Position numbers and translations under genes: made by a program. A DNA stretch of 64,000 bases from Candidatus Aminicenantota bacterium (lineage in GTDB: Bacteria; Acidobacteriota; Aminicenantia; Aminicenantales; Saccharicenantaceae), in contig JAGNLW010000002.1 of NCBI GenBank assembly GCA_017999365.1, forward strand, positions 305,348-369,347, written 5' to 3'. Every line of letters starts with the position of its first letter. The stretch's first letter is position 1. Positions 7,761 to 15,536 of this stretch are shown here, piece after piece. Below the pieces are notes generated by a model. It worked only from the letters and a program-made list of their open reading frames with translations, was not told the origin of the DNA and did not search any database.

Positions 7761-9322
7761 TTGCCGATCAGCCTGGCCGCCTCGGGCAGGACCTCGACGG
7801 CTTTCATGACCACGGGGTCGGTCTTGCGGGCGACGCGGACGCCCTCGTCGACGCCCCAGATGGCGCCGGCGATCTCGCGCTCGAGCTCTCGGCGGATCTC
7901 GATGTCGGCCTCGCGGAAGGCCTTCTCGTCGACCTCGATCTTGCGCGAGGCCAGGAACTTGCGGAAATCGGCCACGACGGCGTCGTCGGCGACGAAGGCC
8001 GCGCCGATCGGAATCTTGCCGGAGGCGGCGGCCGCGGCGTCCTTGGGCTCCTGGGGCAGGACGAGCCGCTTGCCGAGGTCGGTCTGGTGCTGGACGAGGC
8101 GCCGGGCGTAGGCGAAGAAGGCCCCGCTGATGCGCAGGCGCCCCGTGACGGGCTTGAGCAGGGACTCGACGGCGTAGTCGGGCGTGATGCCGCCCTGGCC
8201 GAGGACCTTGCGGCCGTGTTCGGTGTAGCGGACCTCGCGGCTGTCGTCGGGGGCCCGCTTGCTCATGAGGTAGTCGTCGATGCGGCTGTAGTCGCGCTGG
8301 ATGGAGCGGCCGGACGGCGTCAGGTATTTCGCCACCGTCAAAGCCACGGCCATGTCGGGGGCCAGGGGAAAGACGGTCTGCACCAGGCCCTTGCCCCAGG
8401 AGTCCTCGCCGACGACGAGGCCGCGGTCGTGGTCCATGACCGCGCCGCTGACGATCTCCGAGGCGCTGGCCGTGCCCTGGTCGATGAGGATGACCAGGGG
8501 CAGCTTCTCGTACTGGTCGTCGAGGTAGGCCGGGAACTCCCGGTCGTAGGCCGGATTGCGGCCGTCCATGGAGACGATGAGGGCGCCGCGGGGCAGGAAC
8601 AGGTCGGACATCTCGATCGAGGCGGGGAAGGAGCCGCCCGTGTTCAGCCGCAGGTCGAGGATGAGGCCCTTCATGCCCTGGGCGGTGAGCTTGCCCAGGG
8701 CGGTCTCGAGCTCGCGGGCCGTCTCCTCGCCGAAGTTGCGGACGTAGACGTAGCCGACGTCGCCTTCGAGGAGGAAGGCGTAGGGCACGCTCAGGAGGGG
8801 GATCTCCTCGCGGGCGATGGTCAGGTCGAACGGCTTCTCGCCCTCGCGGACGAAGGTCACGGTGACCTTCGATCCCTTCTCCGTGCCGCGGAGCTTCTGC
8901 ATGGCGTCGTAGCTCGAGAGCGGCACGGTGGACTCGCCGTCGATGTGCGAGATGATGTCGCCGGGCTGGATGCCCAGGCGGTAGGAGGGGCCGCCCTCGA
9001 TGGGGGCGATGACGACGATGGCGTCGCCCTGCTTCTGGATCTGCAGCCCGACGCCGTAGTAGGAGCCCGTGTAGTCCTCGCGCATCCGGGAGTAGCTCGA
9101 GGGGTCGAGGAAGTAGGAGTGGGGGTCGAGCGCGTCCAGGGTGCCCTTCATCGAGGCCACGGCCAGGGTCTCCTCGTCGAGGGGCTTGAAGTAGTTGGCC
9201 TCGAGGACGCCGGCGATGGACCGGGCCTTGGCCAGGGACGCCGCCCAGAGGTCCTCGTCGTGGGACGGGACATGGAGGGCGAGGACGGCCGCCAATATGA
9301 GGAGAACGGGGCGTTTTTTCAT
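7757..9322 (-). CDS. C-terminal processing peptidase (S41 family) with PDZ domain
   Basis: Exported serine protease of the CtpA/Prc type that trims or degrades periplasmic proteins. The order is signal peptide (MKKRPVLLILAAVLALHV), an N-terminal helical region, a PDZ domain (GVGLQIQKQGDAIVVIAPIE to about residue 190), then the S41 core. The core has the catalytic Ser in DQGTASASEIVSGAV and the Lys in GKGLVQ. About 180 further residues follow. I chose the ATG at 9320-9322 because GAGG lies 5 nt upstream; a GTG three codons earlier is the alternative. It is the first gene of the operon that continues to mutL. Why a periplasmic protease leads a purine/tRNA/DNA-repair operon is unclear. Confidence 0.9.
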   Translation of the reverse strand: MKKRPVLLILAAVLALHVPSHDEDLWAASLAKARSIAGVLEANYFKPLDEETLAVASMKGTLDALDPHSYFLDPSSYSRMREDYTGSYYGVGLQIQKQGDAIVVIAPIEGGPSYRLGIQPGDIISHIDGESTVPLSSYDAMQKLRGTEKGSKVTVTFVREGEKPFDLTIAREEIPLLSVPYAFLLEGDVGYVYVRNFGEETARELETALGKLTAQGMKGLILDLRLNTGGSFPASIEMSDLFLPRGALIVSMDGRNPAYDREFPAYLDDQYEKLPLVILIDQGTASASEIVSGAVMDHDRGLVVGEDSWGKGLVQTVFPLAPDMAVALTVAKYLTPSGRSIQRDYSRIDDYLMSKRAPDDSREVRYTEHGRKVLGQGGITPDYAVESLLKPVTGRLRISGAFFAYARRLVQHQTDLGKRLVLPQEPKDAAAAASGKIPIGAAFVADDAVVADFRKFLASRKIEVDEKAFREADIEIRRELEREIAGAIWGVDEGVRVARKTDPVVMKAVEVLPEAARLIGK

Positions 9323-9340
9323 AGACCTCACGTGTTTACG

Positions 9341-9369
9341 ATTTTATCACCCCCCGCCCGCCAAGTAAA
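9341..9369 (-). promoter_or_regulatory. Predicted sigma-70 promoter of the S41-to-mutL operon
   Basis: Minus-strand TTTACT, a 17-bp spacer, then TAAAAT. The -10 box lies about 20 nt upstream of the chosen start codon. It sits back to back with the tatA promoter. Confidence 0.5.
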
Positions 9370-9383
9370 GCCGCCCCGGGGGC

Positions 9384-9412
9384 TTGGGGCCCCGGAGGGG
9401 CCGTGCTATAAT
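9384..9412 (+). promoter_or_regulatory. Predicted sigma-70 promoter of tatA
   Basis: TTGGGG, a 17-bp spacer, then a perfect TATAAT. The -10 box ends 17 nt before the tatA ATG, so the leader would be only about 10 nt, consistent with the weak Shine-Dalgarno sequence before tatA. Confidence 0.6.
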
Positions 9413-9429
9413 ACCGGCTCGAGAAACCC

Positions 9430-9768
9430 ATGTTCGGCAGCATCGGACCCGCGGAGCTCATCCTCATCTTCGTCATCGCCCTGCTCGTCTTCGGCCCCAA
9501 GAAGCTGCCCGAGATCGGGCGCTCCGTCGGCAAGGCCATGCGCGAGTTCAAGCGGACCTCCGACGAGATCAAGGGCCGTATCGAGGAGGAGATCGAGGCC
9601 TCCGAGCTCAAGGACGTCCGCAAGGAGATCACCTCCAGCGTCGCCGACTTTCAAAAGAGCGTCACCCAGGTCGCCGCGGACCTCACCCGCGTGCCCGAGG
9701 ACATCAAGGAAGAGATCAAGAAAGAAACGGAGACCCATGAGACTGGGGAAGGGCCGAAAGTCACCTGA
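9430..9768 (+). CDS. tatA: Twin-arginine translocase subunit TatA/TatB
   Basis: Single-pass inner-membrane component of the Tat system, which exports folded proteins. The N-terminus MFGSIGPAELILIFVIALLVFG is the transmembrane helix. The hinge FGPKKLPEIGRSVGKAMREFK begins the amphipathic helix, and a charged coiled tail follows. At 112 aa it is a little long for TatA, and the tail is TatB-like, so it may serve both roles as in two-component Tat systems. tatC overlaps its 3' end. A Tat substrate is encoded later in the window (the oxidoreductase at 51744-53015). Confidence 0.93.
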   Translation: MFGSIGPAELILIFVIALLVFGPKKLPEIGRSVGKAMREFKRTSDEIKGRIEEEIEASELKDVRKEITSSVADFQKSVTQVAADLTRVPEDIKEEIKKETETHETGEGPKVT

Positions 9769-10513
9769 CGAGATGACCTTCCTCGAGCATCTGGAGGATC
9801 TCCGGAAGCGCCTGTTCTACTCGTTCGTCGCCCTGTTCATCGGCTTCATCCCCGGCTGGATCTTCTCTAAGCAGATCTACGCCATCCTGGCCCGGCCGGT
9901 CACCCAGTACCTGCCCGAGGGGACGAAGCTGGCCTTCACCACGCTGACCGCGCCGTTCATGCTCTACATGAAGACGGCCTTCCTGGCCTCGATCTTCTTC
10001 ATGTCGCCCTTCGTCTTCCTCCAGCTCTGGTACTTCATCGCCCCGGGGCTCTACCAGAAGGAGAAGAAGTACGTCGTCCCCTTCGTCCTGATGACGACTT
10101 TCTTCTTCTCGCTGGGGGCCCTGTTCGGCTACTTCATCGTCTTCCCCTGGGCCTGCCGCTTCTTCCTGCAGCTCGGCCAGGACTTCCAGGCCGTCATCAC
10201 CGTCGACCAGTACTTCGGCATCGCCCTCAAGGTCCTGCTCGGCATCGCCCTCGTCTTCGAGCTGCCCACGCTCATCTTTTTCCTGGCCAAGATGGGCCTG
10301 GTCACGGCCAGATGGATGATCCACAACTTCAAGTACGCCGTTCTCGCCGTGTTCGTCATCGCCGCCGTCATCACGCCCACGCCCGACATCATCACCCAGA
10401 GCATCGTGGCCATCCCGATGCTGGCCCTGTACGGCCTGAGCATCCTCATCGCCCTGGCCGTCGGGCGGGGCAAGGAGAAGAGGCGGCGCTCCGAAGAAAA
10501 CCCGGCCGGCTGA
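9737..10513 (+). CDS. tatC: Twin-arginine translocase subunit TatC
   Basis: Polytopic membrane receptor for twin-arginine signal peptides. The conserved N-terminus is EMTFLEHLEDLRKRLFYS, followed by six hydrophobic segments. FELPTLIFFLAKMGLV and VFVIAAVITPTPDIITQS are TatC signatures. I chose ATG 9737 because GGAGA lies just upstream. The ATG at 9773 (MTFLEHLE) is possible but has no clear ribosome-binding site. With the upstream start the gene overlaps tatA by 32 nt. Length is 258 aa, normal for the family. Confidence 0.95.
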   Translation: MRLGKGRKSPDEMTFLEHLEDLRKRLFYSFVALFIGFIPGWIFSKQIYAILARPVTQYLPEGTKLAFTTLTAPFMLYMKTAFLASIFFMSPFVFLQLWYFIAPGLYQKEKKYVVPFVLMTTFFFSLGALFGYFIVFPWACRFFLQLGQDFQAVITVDQYFGIALKVLLGIALVFELPTLIFFLAKMGLVTARWMIHNFKYAVLAVFVIAAVITPTPDIITQSIVAIPMLALYGLSILIALAVGRGKEKRRRSEENPAG

Positions 10514-10539
10514 GACCGGCGCGAAGGAGTGTGCCGCCC

Positions 10540-12183
10540 ATGGACGGACGCCTGATCGTCGACGGCGAACGCGTCGAGACAACGGCTAAACTCGTTTCCG
10601 AGAACCCGGCCACCCTCGAACCGGTCGGCGAGGTCTCGGTCGCTTCATGGGAACACTGCGACCGGGCCATCAAGGCGGCCAAAGAGGCCTATCCCGTCTG
10701 GCGCTGGCTCGATCCCAAGGAGAAACGGGCCATCTTCAAGCGGGCCGAGAACATCCTGGCCCGGCGCGCCGCGGAGGCCGGCCGGCTCATCGCCATGGAA
10801 AAAGGCTCGCCCTATCCCGAGTCGCTGTCCGTCGAGGTCTTCGGCGCCCTCCAGTCCCTCAATTACTACGGACACAACCAGGGGCGCCTCCTCCAGCCCC
10901 ACCGGGCCGGGCACCACACGCCCCTGTTCTTCAACAAGTCGGGGACGTTCCACTTCCACCCGCTCGGCCCGACGCTCATCATCTCGCCCTGGAACTTCCC
11001 CTTCCTCATCCCCGTCTGCGACTCCCTCAGCGCCCTGACCGGGGGCAACACGGTCATCCTGCGGCCCTCGACCGCGACGCCTCTCATCGCCCTCCTCATC
11101 GGGGAGATCTTCCTGGAGGCCGGGATGCCCCCCGGCGTCTTCAACGTCGTCGTCAGCCGCGTCCCCGAGGCCGAGAGAATGATCACCGACCCGGAGATCC
11201 AGACCGTCATGTTCACCGGCAGCGTGGGCATCGGCAAGCGCGTCGTCGAGCTCTGCAGCCGGAACCTGACCAACCTGACCCTCGAGCTCGGCGGCAAGGA
11301 CCCGATGATCGTCTGCGAGGACGCCGACCTCGAGAAGGCCGCGCGCGGGGCTGTCTGGGCCGGTTTCATGAACTGCGGCCAGAGCTGCGGCTCGGTCGAG
11401 CGGGTCTACGTCGCCCGCCCCGTCGCCGAGGCGTTCACGGCCCGGGCGGTCGAGCTGGCCAAGGAGGTCAAGGTCGGCGATCCTCTCGCCGAGGGGACCG
11501 GCATGGGGCCCATGGCCACGGCCGGCCAGCTCAAGGTCGTCGAGGAGCACATCGCCGACGCGAAGGCCAGGGGCGCGCGGGTCATTTTTGGCGGCAGCCG
11601 GGTCGCCGGCCTGGCCGGGCACTTCATCGAGCCGACCGTCCTCATTGGGGTCGACCACACGATGCGCTGCATGACCGAGGAGACCTTCGGGCCGACCCTG
11701 CCGATCATGGTCTTCGACACGGACGAGCAGGCGGTCGCGCTGGCCAACGACAGCATTTACGGACTGACGGCTTCGGTCTGGACGCGCGACCGGAAGAGGG
11801 CCTGGTGGTTCGCCGACCGGCTCGAGGCCGGGTCGGTCACGGTCAACGACCACATGTACTCGTTCGTCGAGCCGCGGGCCATCTGGGGAGGGATCAAGCA
11901 GACCGGCATGGGCCGGTCCCACGGCCCCTTCGGCCTGCATGAGCTCGTCGATATCAAGTACGTCGGCATGGATTTCTTCCGGAAGAAGAGCCAGACGTGG
12001 TGGTATCCCTACGACCGGGAACTCATCGGCATCATGGAGAAGGCCACCGCGATCTTCCACGGCGCCGGCCTCGGAGCGCGGCTCAAAGCGCTCGCCGGGC
12101 TGAGGAAGGAGTGGCGGCGGATCCTGGCCACCGCGCCCCTCCGGAACTACGTCCGGGCCCTGCCGAGGATCCTGAAGAAATGA
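10540..12183 (+). CDS. Aldehyde dehydrogenase family protein
   Basis: NAD(P)-dependent oxidation of an aldehyde to an acid; the substrate is unknown. Core motifs are ISPWNFPF, FTGSVGIGK (cofactor loop), LELGGKDPMIV (general-base Glu), the catalytic Cys in NCGQSCGS, and EETFGPTLPI. The ATG at 10540 has AAGGAG 11 nt upstream. The 547-aa protein has about 60 extra residues after the ALDH domain (from FFRKKSQTWWYPYD), which are basic and may form a membrane-associated or oligomerisation tail. The stop overlaps the next gene's ATG (ATGA). Co-expression with tatAC could be incidental. Confidence 0.9.
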   Translation: MDGRLIVDGERVETTAKLVSENPATLEPVGEVSVASWEHCDRAIKAAKEAYPVWRWLDPKEKRAIFKRAENILARRAAEAGRLIAMEKGSPYPESLSVEVFGALQSLNYYGHNQGRLLQPHRAGHHTPLFFNKSGTFHFHPLGPTLIISPWNFPFLIPVCDSLSALTGGNTVILRPSTATPLIALLIGEIFLEAGMPPGVFNVVVSRVPEAERMITDPEIQTVMFTGSVGIGKRVVELCSRNLTNLTLELGGKDPMIVCEDADLEKAARGAVWAGFMNCGQSCGSVERVYVARPVAEAFTARAVELAKEVKVGDPLAEGTGMGPMATAGQLKVVEEHIADAKARGARVIFGGSRVAGLAGHFIEPTVLIGVDHTMRCMTEETFGPTLPIMVFDTDEQAVALANDSIYGLTASVWTRDRKRAWWFADRLEAGSVTVNDHMYSFVEPRAIWGGIKQTGMGRSHGPFGLHELVDIKYVGMDFFRKKSQTWWYPYDRELIGIMEKATAIFHGAGLGARLKALAGLRKEWRRILATAPLRNYVRALPRILKK

Positions 12184-12737
12184 CGGGCCAGGGCGCGCCG
12201 CCGCCGCGGCTGATCGGGCTGACCGGGACCAACGGGGCCGGCAAGGGCGAGGCGGCGCTCTACTTCAAGGGGCGCGGCTACGCCTACTACTCGCTCTCCG
12301 ACGTCATCCGCGACGAACTGAGGGCGCGGGGCGAGGCCGAGAGCCGGGACGCCCTCATCCGGACGGGCAACGAGCTGCGCGAGCGGTTCGGGCCCGGCGT
12401 CCTGGCCCGGCGGACCGTGGCCAAGGTCGGGAAGGGCGAGCGGGCCGTCATCGACAGCGTCCGCAACCTGGCCGAGGTCGGGTACCTCAGGCGCCAGGAC
12501 GGGTTCACGCTCCTGGCCATCGACGCGCCCGTCGAAACGCGCTTCGCCCGGACGGCGGCGCGGGGGCGGGACGAGTCGGCCGGCGACCTCGAGGCCTTCA
12601 AGCGGAAAGAGGACGAGGAACGGCGGGGCGGGGCGAAGGCCCAGCAGCTCGAGGCCGTCATGGCCGCGGCCGACCGGCTCGTCGTCAACGACGGGACGCT
12701 CGAGGAATTCCACCGCAAGCTCGAGGAGGTCGCATGA
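12180..12737 (+). CDS. P-loop nucleotide kinase-like protein (dephospho-CoA-kinase / UPF0200 fold)
   Basis: A 185-aa NTPase. The P-loop GLTGTNGAGKGEAA is at residues 13-26, followed by the nucleoside-kinase-like segments SLSDVIRDELRARG and RTGNELRERFGPGVLARR. LLAIDAPVETRFAR and an Arg-rich lid come later. This pattern resembles the archaeal UPF0200 kinases and the N-terminal kinase-like domain that precedes the deaminase domain in yeast Dcd1. It starts on the ALDH stop (ATGA) and its own stop overlaps the dCMP deaminase start by 4 nt. Tight coupling to the deaminase suggests a role in deoxynucleotide metabolism. Substrate and activity are inferred only. Confidence 0.7.
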   Translation: MTGQGAPPPRLIGLTGTNGAGKGEAALYFKGRGYAYYSLSDVIRDELRARGEAESRDALIRTGNELRERFGPGVLARRTVAKVGKGERAVIDSVRNLAEVGYLRRQDGFTLLAIDAPVETRFARTAARGRDESAGDLEAFKRKEDEERRGGAKAQQLEAVMAAADRLVVNDGTLEEFHRKLEEVA

Positions 12738-13252
12738 CGGCGGCGAGAAAATCCAAGGACCTCTACTATCTGGACATCGCCCGCGAGGTCTCGAAACGGA
12801 GCACATGCTTCCGGCGGGCCATCGGGGCCATCATCGTCCGGGACGACCAGATCATCTCGACGGGCTACGTCGGCGCGCCGAGGAAGACCCGGGACAGCCT
12901 GGAGCACGGCTTCTGCCTGCGCGACCGGCTGGGCATCCCCCACGGCCAGCGCTACGAGCTCTGCCGGAGCGTCCACGCCGAGCAGAACGCCATCATCAAC
13001 GCCGCCCGGGCCGGGGTCAGCCTGCTCGGCGGCGACATGTACATCTACGGCAGCGCGCCGGAAGGAGACGCGCCGATCAACGCGTTCCCCTGCTACATCT
13101 GCAAGAAGATGCTCATCAACTGCGGGCTGGTCCGGGTCGTCTGCTCGACGGCCGAGGGCGGGGCCATGATCTTCCGGGTCGACGACTGGATCCGCGACTG
13201 GCACGAGCGGGACATCCTCGACGACGAGCACCAGTACGGAAAGGACAAATAG
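12734..13252 (+). CDS. Deoxycytidylate (dCMP) deaminase family protein
   Basis: Zinc-dependent deaminase converting dCMP to dUMP for thymidylate synthesis. The zinc site is SVHAEQNAIINAA (HAE) plus FPCYICKKMLINCG (PCxxC). The region STCFRRAIGAIIVRDDQIISTGYVGAP is typical of dCMP deaminases, as is the spacing. Length is 172 aa. Its ATG overlaps the kinase-like gene's stop, and the SIS-domain gene starts 3 nt after its own stop. The kinase/deaminase pair is the split form of a two-domain arrangement known elsewhere as one protein. Confidence 0.9.
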   Translation: MTAARKSKDLYYLDIAREVSKRSTCFRRAIGAIIVRDDQIISTGYVGAPRKTRDSLEHGFCLRDRLGIPHGQRYELCRSVHAEQNAIINAARAGVSLLGGDMYIYGSAPEGDAPINAFPCYICKKMLINCGLVRVVCSTAEGGAMIFRVDDWIRDWHERDILDDEHQYGKDK

Positions 13253-13255
13253 GCC

Positions 13256-15469
13256 ATGGCGCGGCGGGCGGGAGCGGTCGCGGCGGGGGCTCTGGCGACG
13301 GTGGCGATCGTAGCGATGGCGCTGGCAGTGTTGGCGGTGGCGTTCTGCGGCCAGGGCCCGCAAGCCCCGGCCGGGACGGAGGCGGGGACGGGAACGGGGC
13401 TGCTCAAGCTCCTGGGGATCGAGCCGGCGGCGGAGTCGATCGACTACGTCCTGACGAAGACGCAGTTCCAGCTCCACACCCTGCTCACGGAGCAGCGCCA
13501 CCCGAAGACCTGGCCGCTCGGCGAGCGCGTCCGCGAGGACACCCTGGCCGGGCTGAGGATGCTGTCCGCGGTCGACGAGGACGTGAGGGCCAAGGTGGAT
13601 GAGCTGGCGGCGGCGCCCGGCGAGCTCGAGCGGGCGGCCCGGGCGGTCGAGGCGGCGATCCTGGGGGGGAGGAAGATCTACGTATACGGCTGCGGCGCGA
13701 CGGGACGGCTGGCCAAGCAGATGGAGAGCGCGTTCTGGCGGCCGTTCTGGCGCCGGGTCAAGGCGGACGGGCGGGCGTGGCGCAAGGTCGAGGGGCGGGT
13801 CGGGGCCGGGATCGAAGAGAGCCTCGTCGGCGAGATGACCGGGGCCGACCGGGCCCTCATCAGTTCGCTCGAGGGCTTCGAGGACCTCCTGCTCATCGGC
13901 AAGCTCCAGCTCGAGGACCGCGGCGTCCGGCAGGGCGACGTCGTCATCTGCGTCACCGAGGGCGGCGAGACGTCGTCGGTCATCGGCACGGCGCTGGCGG
14001 CCCTGGAACAGTGGAAGGCCGATCCGGGATACGACCCGGCGCGGAGCCGCGAGAGCCTGTACTTCGTCTACAACAACCCGGACGACCGGCTGCTGCCGTT
14101 CGAGCGCAGCCGGCGGGTCATCGACGAGCCGGGCATCACCAAGATCAACCTGACGACCGGGCCGCAGGCCATCACCGGGTCGACGCGGATGCAGGCGACG
14201 ACGATCGAGACCTTCGTGGTGGCGTCGGTCGTCGAAACGGCCGTGGAGCGGGTGCTGGCGAAGGCGCTCGGGCCCGGGGAGATGGAGCGGCTGGGGTTCG
14301 GAGGGCGCGCGCGACGGACGGACGCGGCGGCGGACGTGGCGGCGCGGCTGAGGCGCTTCGGCGAGGCGCTCGACGGGGTCAAGGCGGCCCTGCCGGAGCT
14401 CGCGGCGCTCACGGAGATCGAAGCGGCGGCCTATGCGGCGGGACGGTTCTCCACGTATTACGCCGAGCGGGGCCTGATCACGGTCTTCATCGACAGCACG
14501 GAGCGCAGCCCGACCTTCCGGCTGTTCCCGCTCGATACGGTCCGGGAGCCGGCCCGGAAGTGCTGGATCCAGGTCTGGACGAAGGCGGGGACGGCGGAGG
14601 AGGCCTGGCGGGCGTTCCTGGGGCGGCCGTTCCGGGGATTGGCGGCGGAGAGGTACCGGGGGCCGTTCGAGACCGAGGTCGGGGACCCGTACCTGAGGCG
14701 GGCGGCCCTGGAGAGCCTGAAGAAGGCGGGCGACGAGCAGGCGGAGCTCTACGATTTCTCGCTCGCGGAGGCGAACACGGCGGGGCGCGGCCCTAAGAAG
14801 GGCGACCTCGTCGTGCTCGTGGCCGTGACGCCGGAGGAAGGCGAGCTCGGGCGGGCGGGGTCTTCGTTCGCCAGGGTGTTGGAGCTGGCCGGGGACGGCG
14901 GGGCCGACGCGGCCGTCGTGCTCGTCACGGACCGGGCGGGCAAGGCGGTCCCGGCGCTCGTCGAGCGGGTCCGGAGCGGCTGGAAAAGCCGTTACGGGCG
15001 GCTCGTCGTGGTGCCCGTGGCGGTGGCCGCGGAGGGCGACGCCTTCGGCATCCGGCAGCAGATGGCGGCCAAGATGCTCCTCAACGCCCACTCGACGGCG
15101 GTCATGGCCAAGCTGGGCAAGGTCGTCGGCAACACGATGACCAACGTCAGCCCGAGCAACCTCAAGCTTATCGGGCGGGCCACGTTCCTCATCCAGTCGC
15201 ACGTCAACGACGCGCTGGGGACGGCGGCGTGGGTGAAGGCGCACGGGAGGCGGGAGCCGGTGACGTACGGCGAGGCCAACGCCGTGCTGTACGACGCCAT
15301 CGCCTATCTGCGCGACAAGCCGGCCGAGGCGGGGCAGACGGCCGAGGTGGCCTTCTCGATCATCCGCATCCTCGAGTCGCTGCGGCAGAAGCGCGGCGTC
15401 CCGCGCGAGGAAGCCCTGGCCCTGGTCAAGTCCCCCGGCCTCAGCCCCTACCTCTCCAGCCTCCGTTAG
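13256..15469 (+). CDS. MurQ/glucokinase-regulator-like protein with two SIS domains
   Basis: A 737-aa sugar-phosphate isomerase-fold protein. The first half has TEQRHPKT, YVYGCGATGRLAKQ and GPQAITGSTRMQATT. The second half has KMLLNAHSTAVMAKLGKVVGNTMTN. These are the two halves of the MurNAc-6-phosphate etherase (MurQ) signature, separated by about 300 residues as in two-SIS GKRP-type proteins. MurQ itself is about 300 aa. The predicted N-terminus is hydrophobic (ALATVAIVAMALAVLAVAF), which would put a cytoplasmic-type fold at or across the membrane. A downstream GTG start would remove this segment. Substrate unknown; amino-sugar phosphate is likely. The REP palindrome begins directly after its TAG. 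Confidence 0.7.
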   Translation: MARRAGAVAAGALATVAIVAMALAVLAVAFCGQGPQAPAGTEAGTGTGLLKLLGIEPAAESIDYVLTKTQFQLHTLLTEQRHPKTWPLGERVREDTLAGLRMLSAVDEDVRAKVDELAAAPGELERAARAVEAAILGGRKIYVYGCGATGRLAKQMESAFWRPFWRRVKADGRAWRKVEGRVGAGIEESLVGEMTGADRALISSLEGFEDLLLIGKLQLEDRGVRQGDVVICVTEGGETSSVIGTALAALEQWKADPGYDPARSRESLYFVYNNPDDRLLPFERSRRVIDEPGITKINLTTGPQAITGSTRMQATTIETFVVASVVETAVERVLAKALGPGEMERLGFGGRARRTDAAADVAARLRRFGEALDGVKAALPELAALTEIEAAAYAAGRFSTYYAERGLITVFIDSTERSPTFRLFPLDTVREPARKCWIQVWTKAGTAEEAWRAFLGRPFRGLAAERYRGPFETEVGDPYLRRAALESLKKAGDEQAELYDFSLAEANTAGRGPKKGDLVVLVAVTPEEGELGRAGSSFARVLELAGDGGADAAVVLVTDRAGKAVPALVERVRSGWKSRYGRLVVVPVAVAAEGDAFGIRQQMAAKMLLNAHSTAVMAKLGKVVGNTMTNVSPSNLKLIGRATFLIQSHVNDALGTAAWVKAHGRREPVTYGEANAVLYDAIAYLRDKPAEAGQTAEVAFSIIRILESLRQKRGVPREEALALVKSPGLSPYLSSLR

Positions 15470-15528
15470 GACGGTACCTGGCATTCACAAAGTCGGTTTC
15501 TCCTCTGAAAGTGTGAAGGCCTGGCACC
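15470..15528 (+). repeat. REP-like palindrome, family 1, copy B
   Basis: Begins with GACGGTACCTGGCATTCAC directly after the TAG of the SIS-domain gene and ends with GTGTGAAGGCCTGGCACC. The first and last 17 nt are near-perfect inverted repeats. Together with copy C, in the opposite orientation, it brackets the transposase gene. This is the arrangement expected for a RAYT and its REP substrate. Confidence 0.85.
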
Positions 15529-15536
15529 ATTTTGGC

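Noticed and set aside
12287..15484. Very long open frame on the minus strand opposite the kinase, deaminase and SIS genes
   Set aside because: An Arg/Pro/Asp-rich translation with no recognisable motif, antisense to genes with clear families; typical shadow frame in GC-rich DNA.
15521..15536. TGGCACC-ATTT-TGGCT as a second sigma-54 promoter
   Set aside because: It deviates at key bases of the -12 element and is part of the REP palindrome end.
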